Counted from the stretch's first letter, positions 36,839 through 46,700 are shown. The stretch is DNA of 51,131 nt from Verrucomicrobiota bacterium (GCA_027622555.1 JAQBYJ010000032.1:1-51131), one strand, 5' to 3'. A program made the numbers and translations. Notes: generated by a model from the sequence alone, not told the origin.

Positions 36839-36873
36839 GAAAGCTCTTCTTATCCAGAAGGGCTTTCTTTTTT
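36839..36873 (+). terminator. Intrinsic terminator after the DoxX-like gene
   Basis: A 12-bp stem GAAAGCTCTTCT / AGAAGGGCTTTC (one G-T pair) with a 5-nt loop TATCC, followed by six T residues. Confidence 0.88.
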
Positions 36874-36989
36874 CGAGTTGGGTGAGCGTTTAATTTGGGA
36901 TTATTTCGCTTGTAGCTAACTGGCATTGAGGTTTCGTTATCCCATCCGAAGAGGAGCACCCTAATTCCAAAACTTTATTTTCCAATCTG

Positions 36990-38057
36990 ATGAAAAACTT
37001 TCGCATCGCATTACTCCCTGGCGACGGGATAGGCACAGAGGTAATAGATGTAACGGTCAAAGTTCTCGACGCAGTAAGCCGAATCGCAGGCTTTCCTGTT
37101 ACCTATGAAACCCACTCTGTCGGGGCTACGGAATACTTGGAAAATGGCGTTGCTCTCCCTGAATCCGTTCTGGAAAAGTGTGCGGAATGTGACGCTATTC
37201 TTCTTGGCGCAATGGGTTTGCCCGATGTTCGTTTGCCGAGCGGCGTCGAGTTGACTCCGCAAATCGAAATTCGCGAGAAATTGGATCTCTACAACGGTCT
37301 TCGTCCCATCAAATTGTATCATGAGTCAGACACTCCCTTAAAAGGTTATGGTAAAGGTGATATTGATATCATGCTCGTCCGGGAGAATACCGAAGGTTTG
37401 TTTTATGAACGAAGTAAAGTGCTGGACTTGGAAGCGGACTCAGCGACAGATCTCATGTATATAAGTCGCAAAGGCGCCGAACGCATTTGCCGGGCTGCAT
37501 TCCAACAGGCAAGAAAGCGACGTAAATTCGTTACCCTCGTCGACAAGGCGAATGTGTTGCCTTCGATGGCTTACTTGAGGAATATTTTTAATAAAATCGC
37601 CGAGGAGTACCCGGATGTTAAGACGGAGCGTCAGTATATTGATGCCATGGCTCTTTTTCTGGTCCAACGGCCAAATGATTTCGATGTGGTGGTTACTGAA
37701 AACATGTTCGGCGATATTCTATCCGATCTTCTTGCCGGAATCGTCGGCGGTATGGGTATGGCTCCATCGGCGGATATTGGAGATAATTACGCCGTCTTTC
37801 AACCGTCACACGGAACTGCCCCGAGTATTGCAGGCCTGAATATTGCCAACCCTATTGCAACTATTCTCTCAGCGGCCATGATGCTTCAGTGGTTGGATAC
37901 CGAAGAAACTCAGGCAGGTGCTGATCTCATTTACGGAGCAGTAGAAATCGTATTTAGTAATCCTGAAAATCGGACCTGCGACATGGGTGGCTCATTAACA
38001 ACCACATTGATGGCGGCGCTTGTTATTGAAGCCATCAATACACTGGCTGATAATTGA
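36990..38057 (+). CDS. Isocitrate/isopropylmalate dehydrogenase-family decarboxylating dehydrogenase
   Basis: A 355-aa protein with LLPGDGIGTEV at the N-terminus, LVRENTEGLFY as substrate/metal motif, the DKANVLPSM lysine region, TENMFGDILSDL and PSHGTAPSIAGL near the cofactor site. The family oxidatively decarboxylates 2-hydroxy acids with NAD(P). Since it sits 23 bp before mannonate dehydratase and beside a TRAP transporter, a tartrate/malate-type or sugar-acid-derived substrate is more likely than leucine biosynthesis. This is inference; leuB proper cannot be excluded because the rest of the leucine genes are not visible. Confidence 0.85.
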   Translation: MKNFRIALLPGDGIGTEVIDVTVKVLDAVSRIAGFPVTYETHSVGATEYLENGVALPESVLEKCAECDAILLGAMGLPDVRLPSGVELTPQIEIREKLDLYNGLRPIKLYHESDTPLKGYGKGDIDIMLVRENTEGLFYERSKVLDLEADSATDLMYISRKGAERICRAAFQQARKRRKFVTLVDKANVLPSMAYLRNIFNKIAEEYPDVKTERQYIDAMALFLVQRPNDFDVVVTENMFGDILSDLLAGIVGGMGMAPSADIGDNYAVFQPSHGTAPSIAGLNIANPIATILSAAMMLQWLDTEETQAGADLIYGAVEIVFSNPENRTCDMGGSLTTTLMAALVIEAINTLADN

Positions 38058-38080
38058 TACCTCGGTTCCAATTATAAATA

Positions 38081-39148
38081 ATGCAGCTGGGACTTGGACT
38101 TTACCGACATATGCTCACGCGGGACAACTTTCGTTTCGCAAAGCAAGCGGGTGCCACCCATATCATTGCTCATTACTGCGACTATTTTAAGGGCGCGAAG
38201 TCGAACAGCCGCAGTGATCAACCGACAGGTGCCCAGGATGGCTGGGGATTGGCTGGTGATCCTGACAAGCTTTGGTCTTTCGAAGAACTGAATGATCTCA
38301 GGAAAGCAGTTGAAGAAGAAGGTTTGAAGTTGGAGGCCTTGGAGAATTTCGATCCTGCTCACTGGTACGACATATTGCTTGATGGTCCAAAGAAACGTGA
38401 GCAGTTGGAGAATATTAAAACTATTATTCGAAACGTCGGTCGCGCCGGAATACCGATTTTCGGGTACAATTTCAGCCTGGCTGGTGTGGCCGGACGCGTG
38501 AGAGGACCTTTTGCCCGCGGCGGGGCAGAATCTGTCGGTATGGATGGCCCTGAAGATACTCCGATGCCAAATGGAATGGTATGGAACATGGTTGTGGATC
38601 CGAATGCTCCAAACGGGATCGTTCCTACCGCAACGACGGAAGAATTGTGGCAACGCCTGGAGTGTTTCCTCGAAGAGATATTGCCCGTTGCAGAAGAGGC
38701 AGGCGTTAAAATGGCTGCGCATCCGGATGACCCTCCCTGTGAAACAGTTCGAGCTCAACCGAGGTTGGTTTATCAACCGCATTTGTATCAAAAGCTCCTC
38801 GACCTGAAACCACACCCTTCGAACACTCTGGAGTTTTGTATTGGTAGTCTGGCTGAAATGACCGAGGGCGACATTTACGAAACCGTTGAGACCTACAGCT
38901 CCCAGGAAAAGATCGCCTATATTCACTTCAGAAATGTGCGGGGGAAGGTTCCGCACTATAAGGAGACGTTTATCGACGATGGGGACATTGATATGATCCG
39001 CGTACTAAAAATTCTTAAGAAAAATAATTACACCGGTGTCCTTATTCCGGATCATACGCCTCAGATGACTTGTGATGCTCCCTGGCATGCGGGCATGGCT
39101 TATGCACTCGGTTATATGAAAGCTGCAGTCCGAATGATATCTGAATAA
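38081..39148 (+). CDS. uxuA: Mannonate dehydratase
   Basis: A 355-aa TIM-barrel enzyme that dehydrates D-mannonate to 2-keto-3-deoxygluconate in hexuronate catabolism. Characteristic segments are LGLGLYRHML, MAAHPDDPP (metal-binding His/Asp), TLEFCIGSLAEM and IHFRNVRGKVPHYKETFIDD. It is somewhat shorter than the ~394-aa E. coli protein. It is in the same direction as the dehydrogenase 23 bp upstream and the TRAP genes 125 bp downstream. Confidence 0.93.
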   Translation: MQLGLGLYRHMLTRDNFRFAKQAGATHIIAHYCDYFKGAKSNSRSDQPTGAQDGWGLAGDPDKLWSFEELNDLRKAVEEEGLKLEALENFDPAHWYDILLDGPKKREQLENIKTIIRNVGRAGIPIFGYNFSLAGVAGRVRGPFARGGAESVGMDGPEDTPMPNGMVWNMVVDPNAPNGIVPTATTEELWQRLECFLEEILPVAEEAGVKMAAHPDDPPCETVRAQPRLVYQPHLYQKLLDLKPHPSNTLEFCIGSLAEMTEGDIYETVETYSSQEKIAYIHFRNVRGKVPHYKETFIDDGDIDMIRVLKILKKNNYTGVLIPDHTPQMTCDAPWHAGMAYALGYMKAAVRMISE

Positions 39149-39191
39149 GCAGGAGTTTTCTGACTTCCTGGGTTGTCTACCGCGTTTGTGA

Positions 39192-39202
39192 TGGTCGGAA
39201 CA
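39192..39202. promoter_or_regulatory. Weak operator-like site upstream of the TRAP genes
   Basis: TGGTCGGAACA resembles the perfect TGGTCAGACCA palindrome at 36033-36047 with one half-site mismatch. It is 72 bp upstream of the TRAP binding protein. It may be chance, and I list it because of the position. Confidence 0.25.
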
Positions 39203-39273
39203 GGCAAAAGATTTCCCTTTCCGAATTGGAAGAAAGTCCGATAGTTTGTGAATCATCTTCTCCAAACAGTTTA

Positions 39274-40290
39274 ATGGATAAAAAATCTACCTCTTTTCTG
39301 CTTCTCGGTCTCATGGTTGGCATAGTTGTAACCGCGAGTGTCTTTTCTCTTCTTATTGGAACCGGAGGGAAGGGATCCGGAAATCAGACAATAGTACTTA
39401 AACTGGCCCATGTGCTGCCCGCCACAGCGCCCGTCCACAAGGCTATGGAGTACATGGCGCAGAAAGCCTCGGAGAAATCCGGTGGGTTGGTGGAGATTCA
39501 GGTTTTCCCCAATGGTCAGTTGGGTTCCGAGACCGAGACGATCGAGCAGATGCAGCGTGGTGCACTCGCCATGGTTAAGGTTTCTACTGCACCGATGGAA
39601 GGGTTTATTCCCGAGATGGCCGTTTTCAGTGTGCCTTACCTGTTTCGCGATGAAGATCATTACTGGGAGGTTCTAGGTGGCGCTATTGGCAAAGGTATTT
39701 TACTCAAAGGGGCGAATGTGGGAATACGGGGTCTTTGCTACTACGACAGTGGAGCCCGCAGTTTTTATACGGTCAAAAAACCGGTGTTAACGCCGGCCGA
39801 TCTCAAGGGCATGAAGATCCGGGTCATGAGCAGCCGCACGGCCATGGACATGGTTAATACTCTGGGAGGATCACCCACGCCGATTCCATTCGGCGAGTTG
39901 TATACTGCCCTGCAGCAAGGCATGGTCGATGGTGCGGAAAATAACCCACCAAGTATGTATGACACCCGTCACTGGGAAGTGGCCAAACACTACAGCATGG
40001 ATGAACATGCCCGCATTCCGGACATAGTCCTTTTCAGTCAAACAATTTGGGATTCCCTGTCACCGCAGGTCCAACAGTGGGTTCAGGAAGCCGCCGATGA
40101 GTCCGTGGTTTATCAGAAACAAATCTGGAAGGAGTATGTGGACGAGTGTTTATCGAACCTGGAAAAAGAAGGAGTGACTATTTACAGACCGGATAAGGCA
40201 ATTTTCCAGGAACAGGCCCGGAACATGTATAAGAACTTCGACGGAACTCCCGTGGAAGGCCTTATAAAGCAAATCCAAAATCTGGACTAA
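39274..40290 (+). CDS. dctP: TRAP transporter substrate-binding protein (DctP family)
   Basis: A 338-aa exported binding protein with an N-terminal anchor (about residues 8-29). It then shows LKLAHVLPATAPVHKA, LVEIQVFPNGQLGSETE, a YYDSGARSFYTVKKPV segment, the conserved Arg in MKIRVMSS, and EVAKHYSMDEH. DctP proteins hand organic or sugar acids to the DctQM membrane pair using a sodium gradient. Beside uxuA, a uronate or aldonate ligand is likely. The frame extends 16 codons upstream; the Met at 39274 gives the normal signal/anchor. Confidence 0.93.
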   Translation: MDKKSTSFLLLGLMVGIVVTASVFSLLIGTGGKGSGNQTIVLKLAHVLPATAPVHKAMEYMAQKASEKSGGLVEIQVFPNGQLGSETETIEQMQRGALAMVKVSTAPMEGFIPEMAVFSVPYLFRDEDHYWEVLGGAIGKGILLKGANVGIRGLCYYDSGARSFYTVKKPVLTPADLKGMKIRVMSSRTAMDMVNTLGGSPTPIPFGELYTALQQGMVDGAENNPPSMYDTRHWEVAKHYSMDEHARIPDIVLFSQTIWDSLSPQVQQWVQEAADESVVYQKQIWKEYVDECLSNLEKEGVTIYRPDKAIFQEQARNMYKNFDGTPVEGLIKQIQNLD

Positions 40291-40305
40291 GACCGCTCTG
40301 ATCCA

Positions 40306-40821
40306 ATGAAACCCATACGCAATTTTCTGGTTAAGTTTCTTGAGGTGTTTTTGATCACTGCTTTTGCAGTGCTGACTTTGGATGTCTTGTGGGGTGTTTT
40401 TTCCCGCTATATCCTCAACGCGCAAAGTCGTTGGACGGAGGAACTTGCCATCTACCTGCTCATCTGGGTGTCCTTGCTCGGTGCCAGTTTGACCTATGAA
40501 GAAAAGGGGCATTTGGGAGTCGATTACTTTGTCGGCAAATTACACCCCGATGCCCAAAAGCTGGCTGCTATCTTTGTCGAGCTGGTAGTCCTGTTTTTTG
40601 CCGCCTTTGCTTTGCTGTATGGCGGTTGGGTGCTGGTTTCCAAAACGCTGGCCTCGGGACAAGTGGTTCCGGCCCTTGGCTGGCAAAAAGGCTATCTTTA
40701 TACGGCCGTCCCGATATCCGGAATCTTCTTTATTATTTTCAGTATCGAACATCTCCTGCTGCTCCTTGCAGGCAAAGAACTGCCTGACGAATCCGCCCTC
40801 GAAAAAGGAGGCGATATTTAA
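40306..40821 (+). CDS. dctQ: TRAP transporter small permease (DctQ family)
   Basis: A 171-aa membrane protein with four helices (about residues 8-30, 43-62, 87-110 and 126-150). The segment FSRYILNAQSRWTEELAIYLLIW is the family signature. It follows dctP by 15 bp and its stop codon overlaps the dctM start by one base (TAATG at 40819-40823). Confidence 0.92.
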   Translation: MKPIRNFLVKFLEVFLITAFAVLTLDVLWGVFSRYILNAQSRWTEELAIYLLIWVSLLGASLTYEEKGHLGVDYFVGKLHPDAQKLAAIFVELVVLFFAAFALLYGGWVLVSKTLASGQVVPALGWQKGYLYTAVPISGIFFIIFSIEHLLLLLAGKELPDESALEKGGDI

Positions 40822-42113
40822 TGGATCCCCAGGTCTTAATCCTTGTTGTGGTTTTCTTCGGGTTGCTTGTGCTGCATGTTCCCATCGCGGTTTGTATAGC
40901 GGTAGCCACCATCGTCACCATTCTTTCGCTGGGAGATGTGCCGACAGCTTTCATCGTCTCGCAGAAAGTGTCCACGGGAATCGCCAGCTTCCCGTTGCTT
41001 GCCATACCGTTTTTTATTTTATCCGGAGTCCTTATGGGGGAGGGAGGTATGGCTCGGCGTTTAATGGATTTTGCGAATTCCGTGGTTGGCAGATTCCACG
41101 GTGGTCTTGCTTATGTGAATACCATGACCTGCATGATGTTTGGTGCGATTTCCGGATCCGCTGCGGCGGCTGTTTCCTCTATCGGAGGTTTCATGATTCC
41201 CGAGATGGAACGCAAAAACTATAGCAGGGAGTTCAGTGTAGCTTTGACGACCACGTCCGCCACAACCGGACTGCTCATTCCTCCCAGCAACATCATGATC
41301 GTCTATGCCGTGGTTGCAGGAAATGTTTCAGTAGCCGGATTGTTCCTGGGTGGTCTGGTACCCGGAATCTTGATGGGGCTGCTTATTATGGCGGCCTGCT
41401 TCCTAATGAACCGTAGCAAGAATGTGGGTTCTGGAGACGTTGCCTCGTTGAAAAAGGTTTTCTTTTCCTTTCTGCATGCGCTTCCCAGTTTATTATTGGT
41501 CCTTATTGTTATTGGAGGGATACTGGGCGGAATTTTTTCCGCAACCGAAGCTTCCGCTGTGGCTGTGGCCTATGCTCTGATTTTGGGAGTGATTATTTAT
41601 CGCGAGGTCAAGATTCAGGACTTACCCCGGATCTTGCTTAAGTCGGCCAAGACCACCTCGGTGGTCATGATTCTTGTAGGCGCGAGTCAAGCCATGGGTT
41701 GGGTATTGGCTTATGAGCAAATTCCTCAAACCGTGAGTTCGGCCTTGTTGGCTATTTCGGAAAACAAACTGGTTATTCTGCTTATCATTAACCTCATGCT
41801 TCTGATCGTCGGCACTTTCATGGATATGACCCCTGCGGTGCTAATCTTTACTCCCATACTTCTACCTGTGGTTATGAAACTCGGTGTGGAGCCGGTTCAC
41901 TTCGGCATATTCATGATCGCAAATCTTTGTATAGGCTTGTGTACCCCACCAGTGGGTACCTGCTTGTTTATCGGTTGCGGAGTGGGGAATACAACGATCG
42001 CCAAAGTAGTGAAGCCATTGATCCCGATCTTCATCGCGATGGCCATCGGTCTCCTTTTGATCACCTACGTACCGGGACTCTCAACCTGGTTGCCGGGTGT
42101 GTTTGGATTTTAG
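40821..42113 (+). CDS. dctM: TRAP transporter large permease (DctM family)
   Basis: A 430-aa protein with about 12 hydrophobic segments. The N-terminus contains PIAVCIAVATIVTI; PFFILSGVLMGEGGMARRLM and GAISGSAAAAVSSIGGFMIP are the DctM signature, and GLCTPPVGTCLFIGCGV is near the C-terminus. It forms the translocation channel with DctQ. Confidence 0.94.
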   Translation: MDPQVLILVVVFFGLLVLHVPIAVCIAVATIVTILSLGDVPTAFIVSQKVSTGIASFPLLAIPFFILSGVLMGEGGMARRLMDFANSVVGRFHGGLAYVNTMTCMMFGAISGSAAAAVSSIGGFMIPEMERKNYSREFSVALTTTSATTGLLIPPSNIMIVYAVVAGNVSVAGLFLGGLVPGILMGLLIMAACFLMNRSKNVGSGDVASLKKVFFSFLHALPSLLLVLIVIGGILGGIFSATEASAVAVAYALILGVIIYREVKIQDLPRILLKSAKTTSVVMILVGASQAMGWVLAYEQIPQTVSSALLAISENKLVILLIINLMLLIVGTFMDMTPAVLIFTPILLPVVMKLGVEPVHFGIFMIANLCIGLCTPPVGTCLFIGCGVGNTTIAKVVKPLIPIFIAMAIGLLLITYVPGLSTWLPGVFGF

Positions 42114-42121
42114 GCTTTAAT

Positions 42122-42165
42122 GTTGTAGGAGCTAGCTTGCTTGCGACTGGACTGTCTCCTACAAC
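42122..42165. repeat. Inverted repeat with REP-like sequence after dctM
   Basis: The 10-bp arms GTTGTAGGAG and CTCCTACAAC enclose AGCTTGCTTGCGA. The order GTAGGAG-AGCTTGC resembles REP (repetitive extragenic palindrome) elements. It starts 8 bp after the dctM stop and may also stabilise or end the TRAP transcript. Its right arm overlaps the stop codon of the remnant at 42159. Confidence 0.6.
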
Positions 42166-42437
42166 TCACGCATCCGATAAAATTTAGCTCCTCCCGGGAA
42201 GTCTTCGTCGACGTATTTAAAAGGATCTTCTGAATCCAAATCCTCAAATTCACCCTCAGTATCCCACGCTTCCAAGTCTGTGGATGACTCAAGTTGATAG
42301 GGTGCATCATCCGAAGCGGACATTCCAACCAGAACTTGATTCTGGTCTCCAACTTTCCCGCTCGTATTTGGGAGACATCACTGACTTTCGTTCCGGAGTC
42401 ACTGTCTTTATCCCTTCCAAAAACGCCGACGTCTTCC
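42159..42437 (-). pseudogene. Broken 3' end of a secreted-protein gene (STDLxxW-type C-terminal domain)
   Basis: On the minus strand 42159-42335 encodes DAPYQLESSTDLEAWDT..., ending GGAKFYRMREL and a stop. This is the pattern of a C-terminal beta-sandwich common in secreted verrucomicrobial proteins (Y-x-LE-x-STDL-x-x-W, then F-x-D, then FYR). No start lies in this frame. A second frame upstream (to about 42437) reads VFGRDKDSDSGTKVSD and joins only through a frameshift near 42333; it is closed by a stop. The parent gene's 5' part is gone. Confidence 0.65.
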
Positions 42438-42439
42438 TG

Positions 42440-42999
42440 CTACCGGGCAGGCTAAAATATGAAAAAACCGCGAATTATTGAAATGATACTTTTCGGTTAA
42501 GAGCTCTATTTTTTAGTTTCAAAAAATAATGAAATATTTTTCTTGACGCTTGTGATCCGAATTTCCAAATAGATCTCAAGAGCAACGCTTTTCAATTGTT
42601 CAACTCAATTTACCCCAAATTTAATCAGTTTATGATCCCTCGACCCTCGACCCTCGACCCTCGACCCTCGATCACCTAATCGCCTTAGAGGCGTGGTGGC
42701 GAAAAGTTGCTTCGGTCGTTGCCGGAGCCTTAACAAGAAAAGTCCGAAGTCGGCGGCACAGCCTGCCAGAGCTCATCCACAAACGGGGGCAGAGCCGTGT
42801 CGGTAAAATTGTTTCCGAAAGAGCGGTCCGGTGTACGCGCCCGGACGACAGAATGTATAACGGGCACTTTATTCGTTTATGCCCGGAAGCCGCCCTCTCA
42901 AGCGGTCGTTGTCCTCATGTGGTTCTCCAAGGACTGGTGCGCGAATGGATTTTTTCACCCAAATTCAACTTCTTTTCTCAACTTCAAATCACAGTCATT
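42440..42999. other. Gene-free debris zone upstream of the RHS locus
   Basis: AT-rich to about 42635, then the CCCTCGA array and a GC-rich stretch. A plus-strand frame stays open from about 42625 through the array into the RHS partner gene, but it has no ATG before 42853 and no recognised domain. I treat it as leader and use the start at 43000. It presumably contains the RHS operon promoter. Confidence 0.5.
42637..42671. repeat. Tandem heptamer CCCTCGA x5
   Basis: Five perfect, uninterrupted copies of the 7-bp unit CCCTCGA. There is no spacer structure, so it is not CRISPR. It is a slippage-prone microsatellite about 330 bp upstream of the RHS partner gene. Confidence 0.95.
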
Positions 43000-43743
43000 A
43001 TGAAACGTTTCCTTACGGAGTTCTATGGGCTCATTGTGTACTTATGCGCTGGATTAACCAGCTTGACGGCTCAAATAGAACACTCCACGACAAACCGGAT
43101 TGATAAACAGGCTTTCCGGGAAGAACTCGCCCTGGGAGATGTGGATAAAATTTGGCAACGTATTGAAGCCACTGCGGTTGATGAAGCGGGAGAGTCGGTG
43201 GATTCCTTCAAGCTCTGCCAGGCGTTGATGATCATGCATTCCTCTGGTGAAGTGGAAGGGTATAGAGATGTTTTTAATCCGATTACGCGGGAATTCCTGG
43301 ATGAAGTCGGAGCCTTGTTTTCCTCGGACCTGGGGCGTGAAACCCGGGATCGGGGAGAGCAGCTGGTGCTGATGGGGAAGTTGTATGAAAAATACCTGGA
43401 GGATGCGGATGAAGCGAAGGCCTGTTACCTGAAGGTGGTGAATCGTTATCTTGCCAGCCGTTCCCATCCAGTAAACGCGGAGGATTGGAAACTGGCGCTG
43501 AAGAGCGCCGAAGACCTGGAAAGCTTGAATGCCGACGAGCGCTATGCCTTCAAGCGGCTCACGCAAATGCGGGAGTTGGAGGAAATGATCGCGCACCGGA
43601 TCGCCTCCGCAAAAGAACAGGAGGCGTTCCTGGAGGCAAAGGCAACGGTGGTTCAGCCGCTGATGCCGGAATTCAACCCGGATGATGAAATTCCTTTCGA
43701 GGAACTTCGCTTGAATTTTCTCAATGAAGGGGGGCGGAAATGA
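43000..43743 (+). CDS. Exported partner protein of the RHS locus, unknown family
   Basis: A 247-aa protein with a signal peptide (about residues 1-25, ending LTAQ). The mature protein is helical and acidic, with a TPR-like helical middle (LVLMGKLYEKYLEDADEAKACYLKVV, split here as LMGKLYEKYLEDADEAKA and CYLKVV) that suggests a binding role. The last codons overlap the RHS gene by 4 bp (ATGA), so the two are translationally coupled. It could be a chaperone, adaptor or secretion factor for the RHS protein; this is inferred from coupling only. The frame extends to 42853, but the signal peptide fixes the start at 43000. Confidence 0.82.
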   Translation: MKRFLTEFYGLIVYLCAGLTSLTAQIEHSTTNRIDKQAFREELALGDVDKIWQRIEATAVDEAGESVDSFKLCQALMIMHSSGEVEGYRDVFNPITREFLDEVGALFSSDLGRETRDRGEQLVLMGKLYEKYLEDADEAKACYLKVVNRYLASRSHPVNAEDWKLALKSAEDLESLNADERYAFKRLTQMRELEEMIAHRIASAKEQEAFLEAKATVVQPLMPEFNPDDEIPFEELRLNFLNEGGRK

Positions 43744-46700
43744 GACGCTTGTTATCACAATGGACTTTGTTTGTTTTGTTGCTCGTTGCTCCGCTGGGCT
43801 CTTTGATTGCCGAAGAGTCGCGGACGGTTTTGGTACGTGCCCAGGTGCGCGGAAAAGTGGTCTCCGTCGGTGGGTCCGATTACGTTAAGTTAGCCGTGAA
43901 TGGCATAAACAAATACTTCTATTTCACCACGACTTACGATGTCACCAATTCGACGTTGTTTGAGTTCGAAGTGGATTTGAATGACGACAAGGTTATAACG
44001 GTCACGCAGGCGGGCATGTCGGATTATAGGATATATTTTAATCCGGTGATGAGTGCGGGCCTTAAGGAAAGTTTGCAAATCTTGTTGGATGACTCTCCTT
44101 TGAGAACGATAGGGAAAGCTGATATCTCGGGTTCAACGGTGGACCTCAGAGTACGGCCGGTTGCGGTTAAAGAGCCCGTCTCCGCTTTTGGTAAGGCTTA
44201 TCCCGTAATCGGTGCTACAAAAGCTGAAATACATATTGGATTGGGCCGGGCCACGATGGGTTACGGCGCTGGCAAAATCATGTTAAAGCCCGAAAATTTC
44301 GGGGCCAATAATTTGGCCACCACCGATGCCGTGTTTTCCATTTTTGATTCCACCTATGTGGACGTAACAAGTAGCGGGACCCATCGCCAGGCATTTGCTC
44401 CGGAGGGGCTGGCCGATGTGCAAGTGTTGGGCGGCGGCGGATTTGCCATAAAATTTTATACTCCCAGTCAGGTGGGCGCCAAATCGGGTGGCCTTTATCC
44501 GCTCACCGGCTCACCTGTTGCGACTTATGAGATCACGGACCCGGATACGTCCGGTGGATCAGGTGCGTCCAATGGTTTTTTTCGGGAGTTCAAACTGAAG
44601 CGAATCATAGGGGCGAAAACGGATTATCTGGAGGTCGATGAAGAATATTACGAATACGACGATGGTATGGGGGACTCCGGGGAAGGGACTACCACCTATT
44701 TGTATGACTGGTACCAATCCACCAAAGACATTGTTCACCTGCGCTACGCCAGCATTGATTCATACAATCCCGAATGGCAAATAAGTTTATTTACCCAGGA
44801 TGGCTCGGCAAATGTGAAAGATGCCAAGGAATTCACTATTGGGAATTTCGAATCGTATGCCCGGGGCTACGGTGGCGACTTATATAGCGTTTATACAAAG
44901 GATTCCAATACCACAGACCCTTCGAATCCTTATGAGGTCACTTGGGAAAGGCCGAACAACACGACCAAAACCTACCGTTTCACGGGAGCAAATCTGGATG
45001 GCGAGCCGGACACGGCCATAGGCCAGATCAAACAGGTGAAAACCACCTTCAAGGACACGGTGGACAACTTGATCACGAGCTATTCCTACTGGGAAGACGC
45101 TTCCGGCGAACTGGCCCTGCCGGACCTGATCGAAACCAAGCAGGGATCGCTGGTGGTGGGTAAAACGACCGCGGTCTACACGGAGCCGACCCTATTCAGT
45201 AAAACCATCCTCCAGAAGGTGGAGACCAACTACTCCGAATCCGGTGAGTTCTACATTACGACGGTCAAGAGCTACCGCCCGGACGATGCGGATGAACACC
45301 TTAAAGGAAAAACGATATCCATTGAGCTACCGAATGGCACCAAAACCTCTTATTTGTATCTAAAAGGCACGAGTACCTGGGACATCTCAACCTCCAAGTA
45401 CGTATTTACCCCCGGCGGATCCGGAGCGGAACGCAGGGTTGTCACATTGCATGGCAATAAGTTTAGCGGCGGCACCTATTTAAAAACCTTCGAGGGTTAC
45501 GATATCGATGACCTTGATATGGAAACGGTATTCGGGGGAACCGGTTACGGCAAGCACACTGCGGAGGATGTCTGGTATGACGCTCAAGGACGCGTGCATT
45601 ACAGAGCCACCTATGTTTATATAGGGAGTGGCAACTTCGCTCAAATTTCCCATCGCCAATACATCCATGATGGATACGGCAACCTAGTTAAAGATTATGA
45701 GTTTGTTGGTAGTCCCTTAACCGACGGACGCATCTTCCATGTGGCAACCTACGCGAACGGTCAAAAGACCAGTGAATCCGATGCCCAAGGCGTTATCACG
45801 GAATTTTACTATGACGCGTATGACCGGGTCATTGAAACCATCAAAAAAGGCATAACCGTTTCGGGCTTCGACACCCAGGGGGATATCGAAACCACCTATA
45901 CCCTGGATGTGGCTGATAATGTACTCACGGAGACCGTGCATGACCCTTCGAGCACCAAGAGCCTGACCACCACCTACACCTACGACACGGGCGGGCGGGT
46001 TAAAACAGTCAATGATCCCCGCGACCTGACCAACACCTACAGCTATACCAGTGATACGGTCACGACGGTCACCTACCCGAATAACTCCACCCGGACCACG
46101 ACCCTGCACAAGGATGGCCGTTTGTACACCATAACGGGAACGGCGCAGCCGCCCGAGACCTACACCTATGGTTATGAAAGCGGGACCGGTTTCTTGTGGT
46201 CGAAGAAAGCCTACGACTCCGGGCCTTGGAACACGGCCTACAAAGACTGGCTGGGCCGTCCCATCCGCAACGAATTCCCGACCTTCAACAGCAGTACCGT
46301 CAAGTTATTCCAGGAGTTCCAGTACGATAACACCTGGAGCCACCTGACCAAGGAGACTTACAAGTCAGGCACTTCGGTGGGTTCTGCAAGTACGGTTGGG
46401 GCAAGCAAGCTTTACTGGTACGACGGCAACGCCAAATTGACAAGAACCGCCACCGACACGAATGACAATGGCTCCATCGATTTAAGTACGGACCATAACG
46501 TGATGGAGTACTACGGTCATTTTCAAAAGTTCGGCTCCGATTGGTATGACTTTAACGGCTATGGCACCTATGGCACCGATGGTTCGAGCACGCTTAAAGG
46601 CCTTGAGGCGACCTACGCAAAAGTCTCCGGGTATACCGTCAATACCGGTAGCGATAGCACGATCGGTTACAGCTTCACCCAGAACATATTCGGTGACTAT

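Noticed and set aside
38072-38956. 294-codon minus-strand frame
   Set aside because: Antisense shadow of uxuA with no family features.
42637-42671. Possible CRISPR array
   Set aside because: The units are contiguous 7-mers without spacers and no cas genes are visible.
42853-42999. Longer N-terminus for the RHS partner protein
   Set aside because: The added 49 residues would bury the signal peptide that begins at the Met at 43000.
43054-43758. 234-codon minus-strand frame
   Set aside because: Antisense to the exported RHS partner, whose signal peptide and coupling to the RHS gene support the plus strand.
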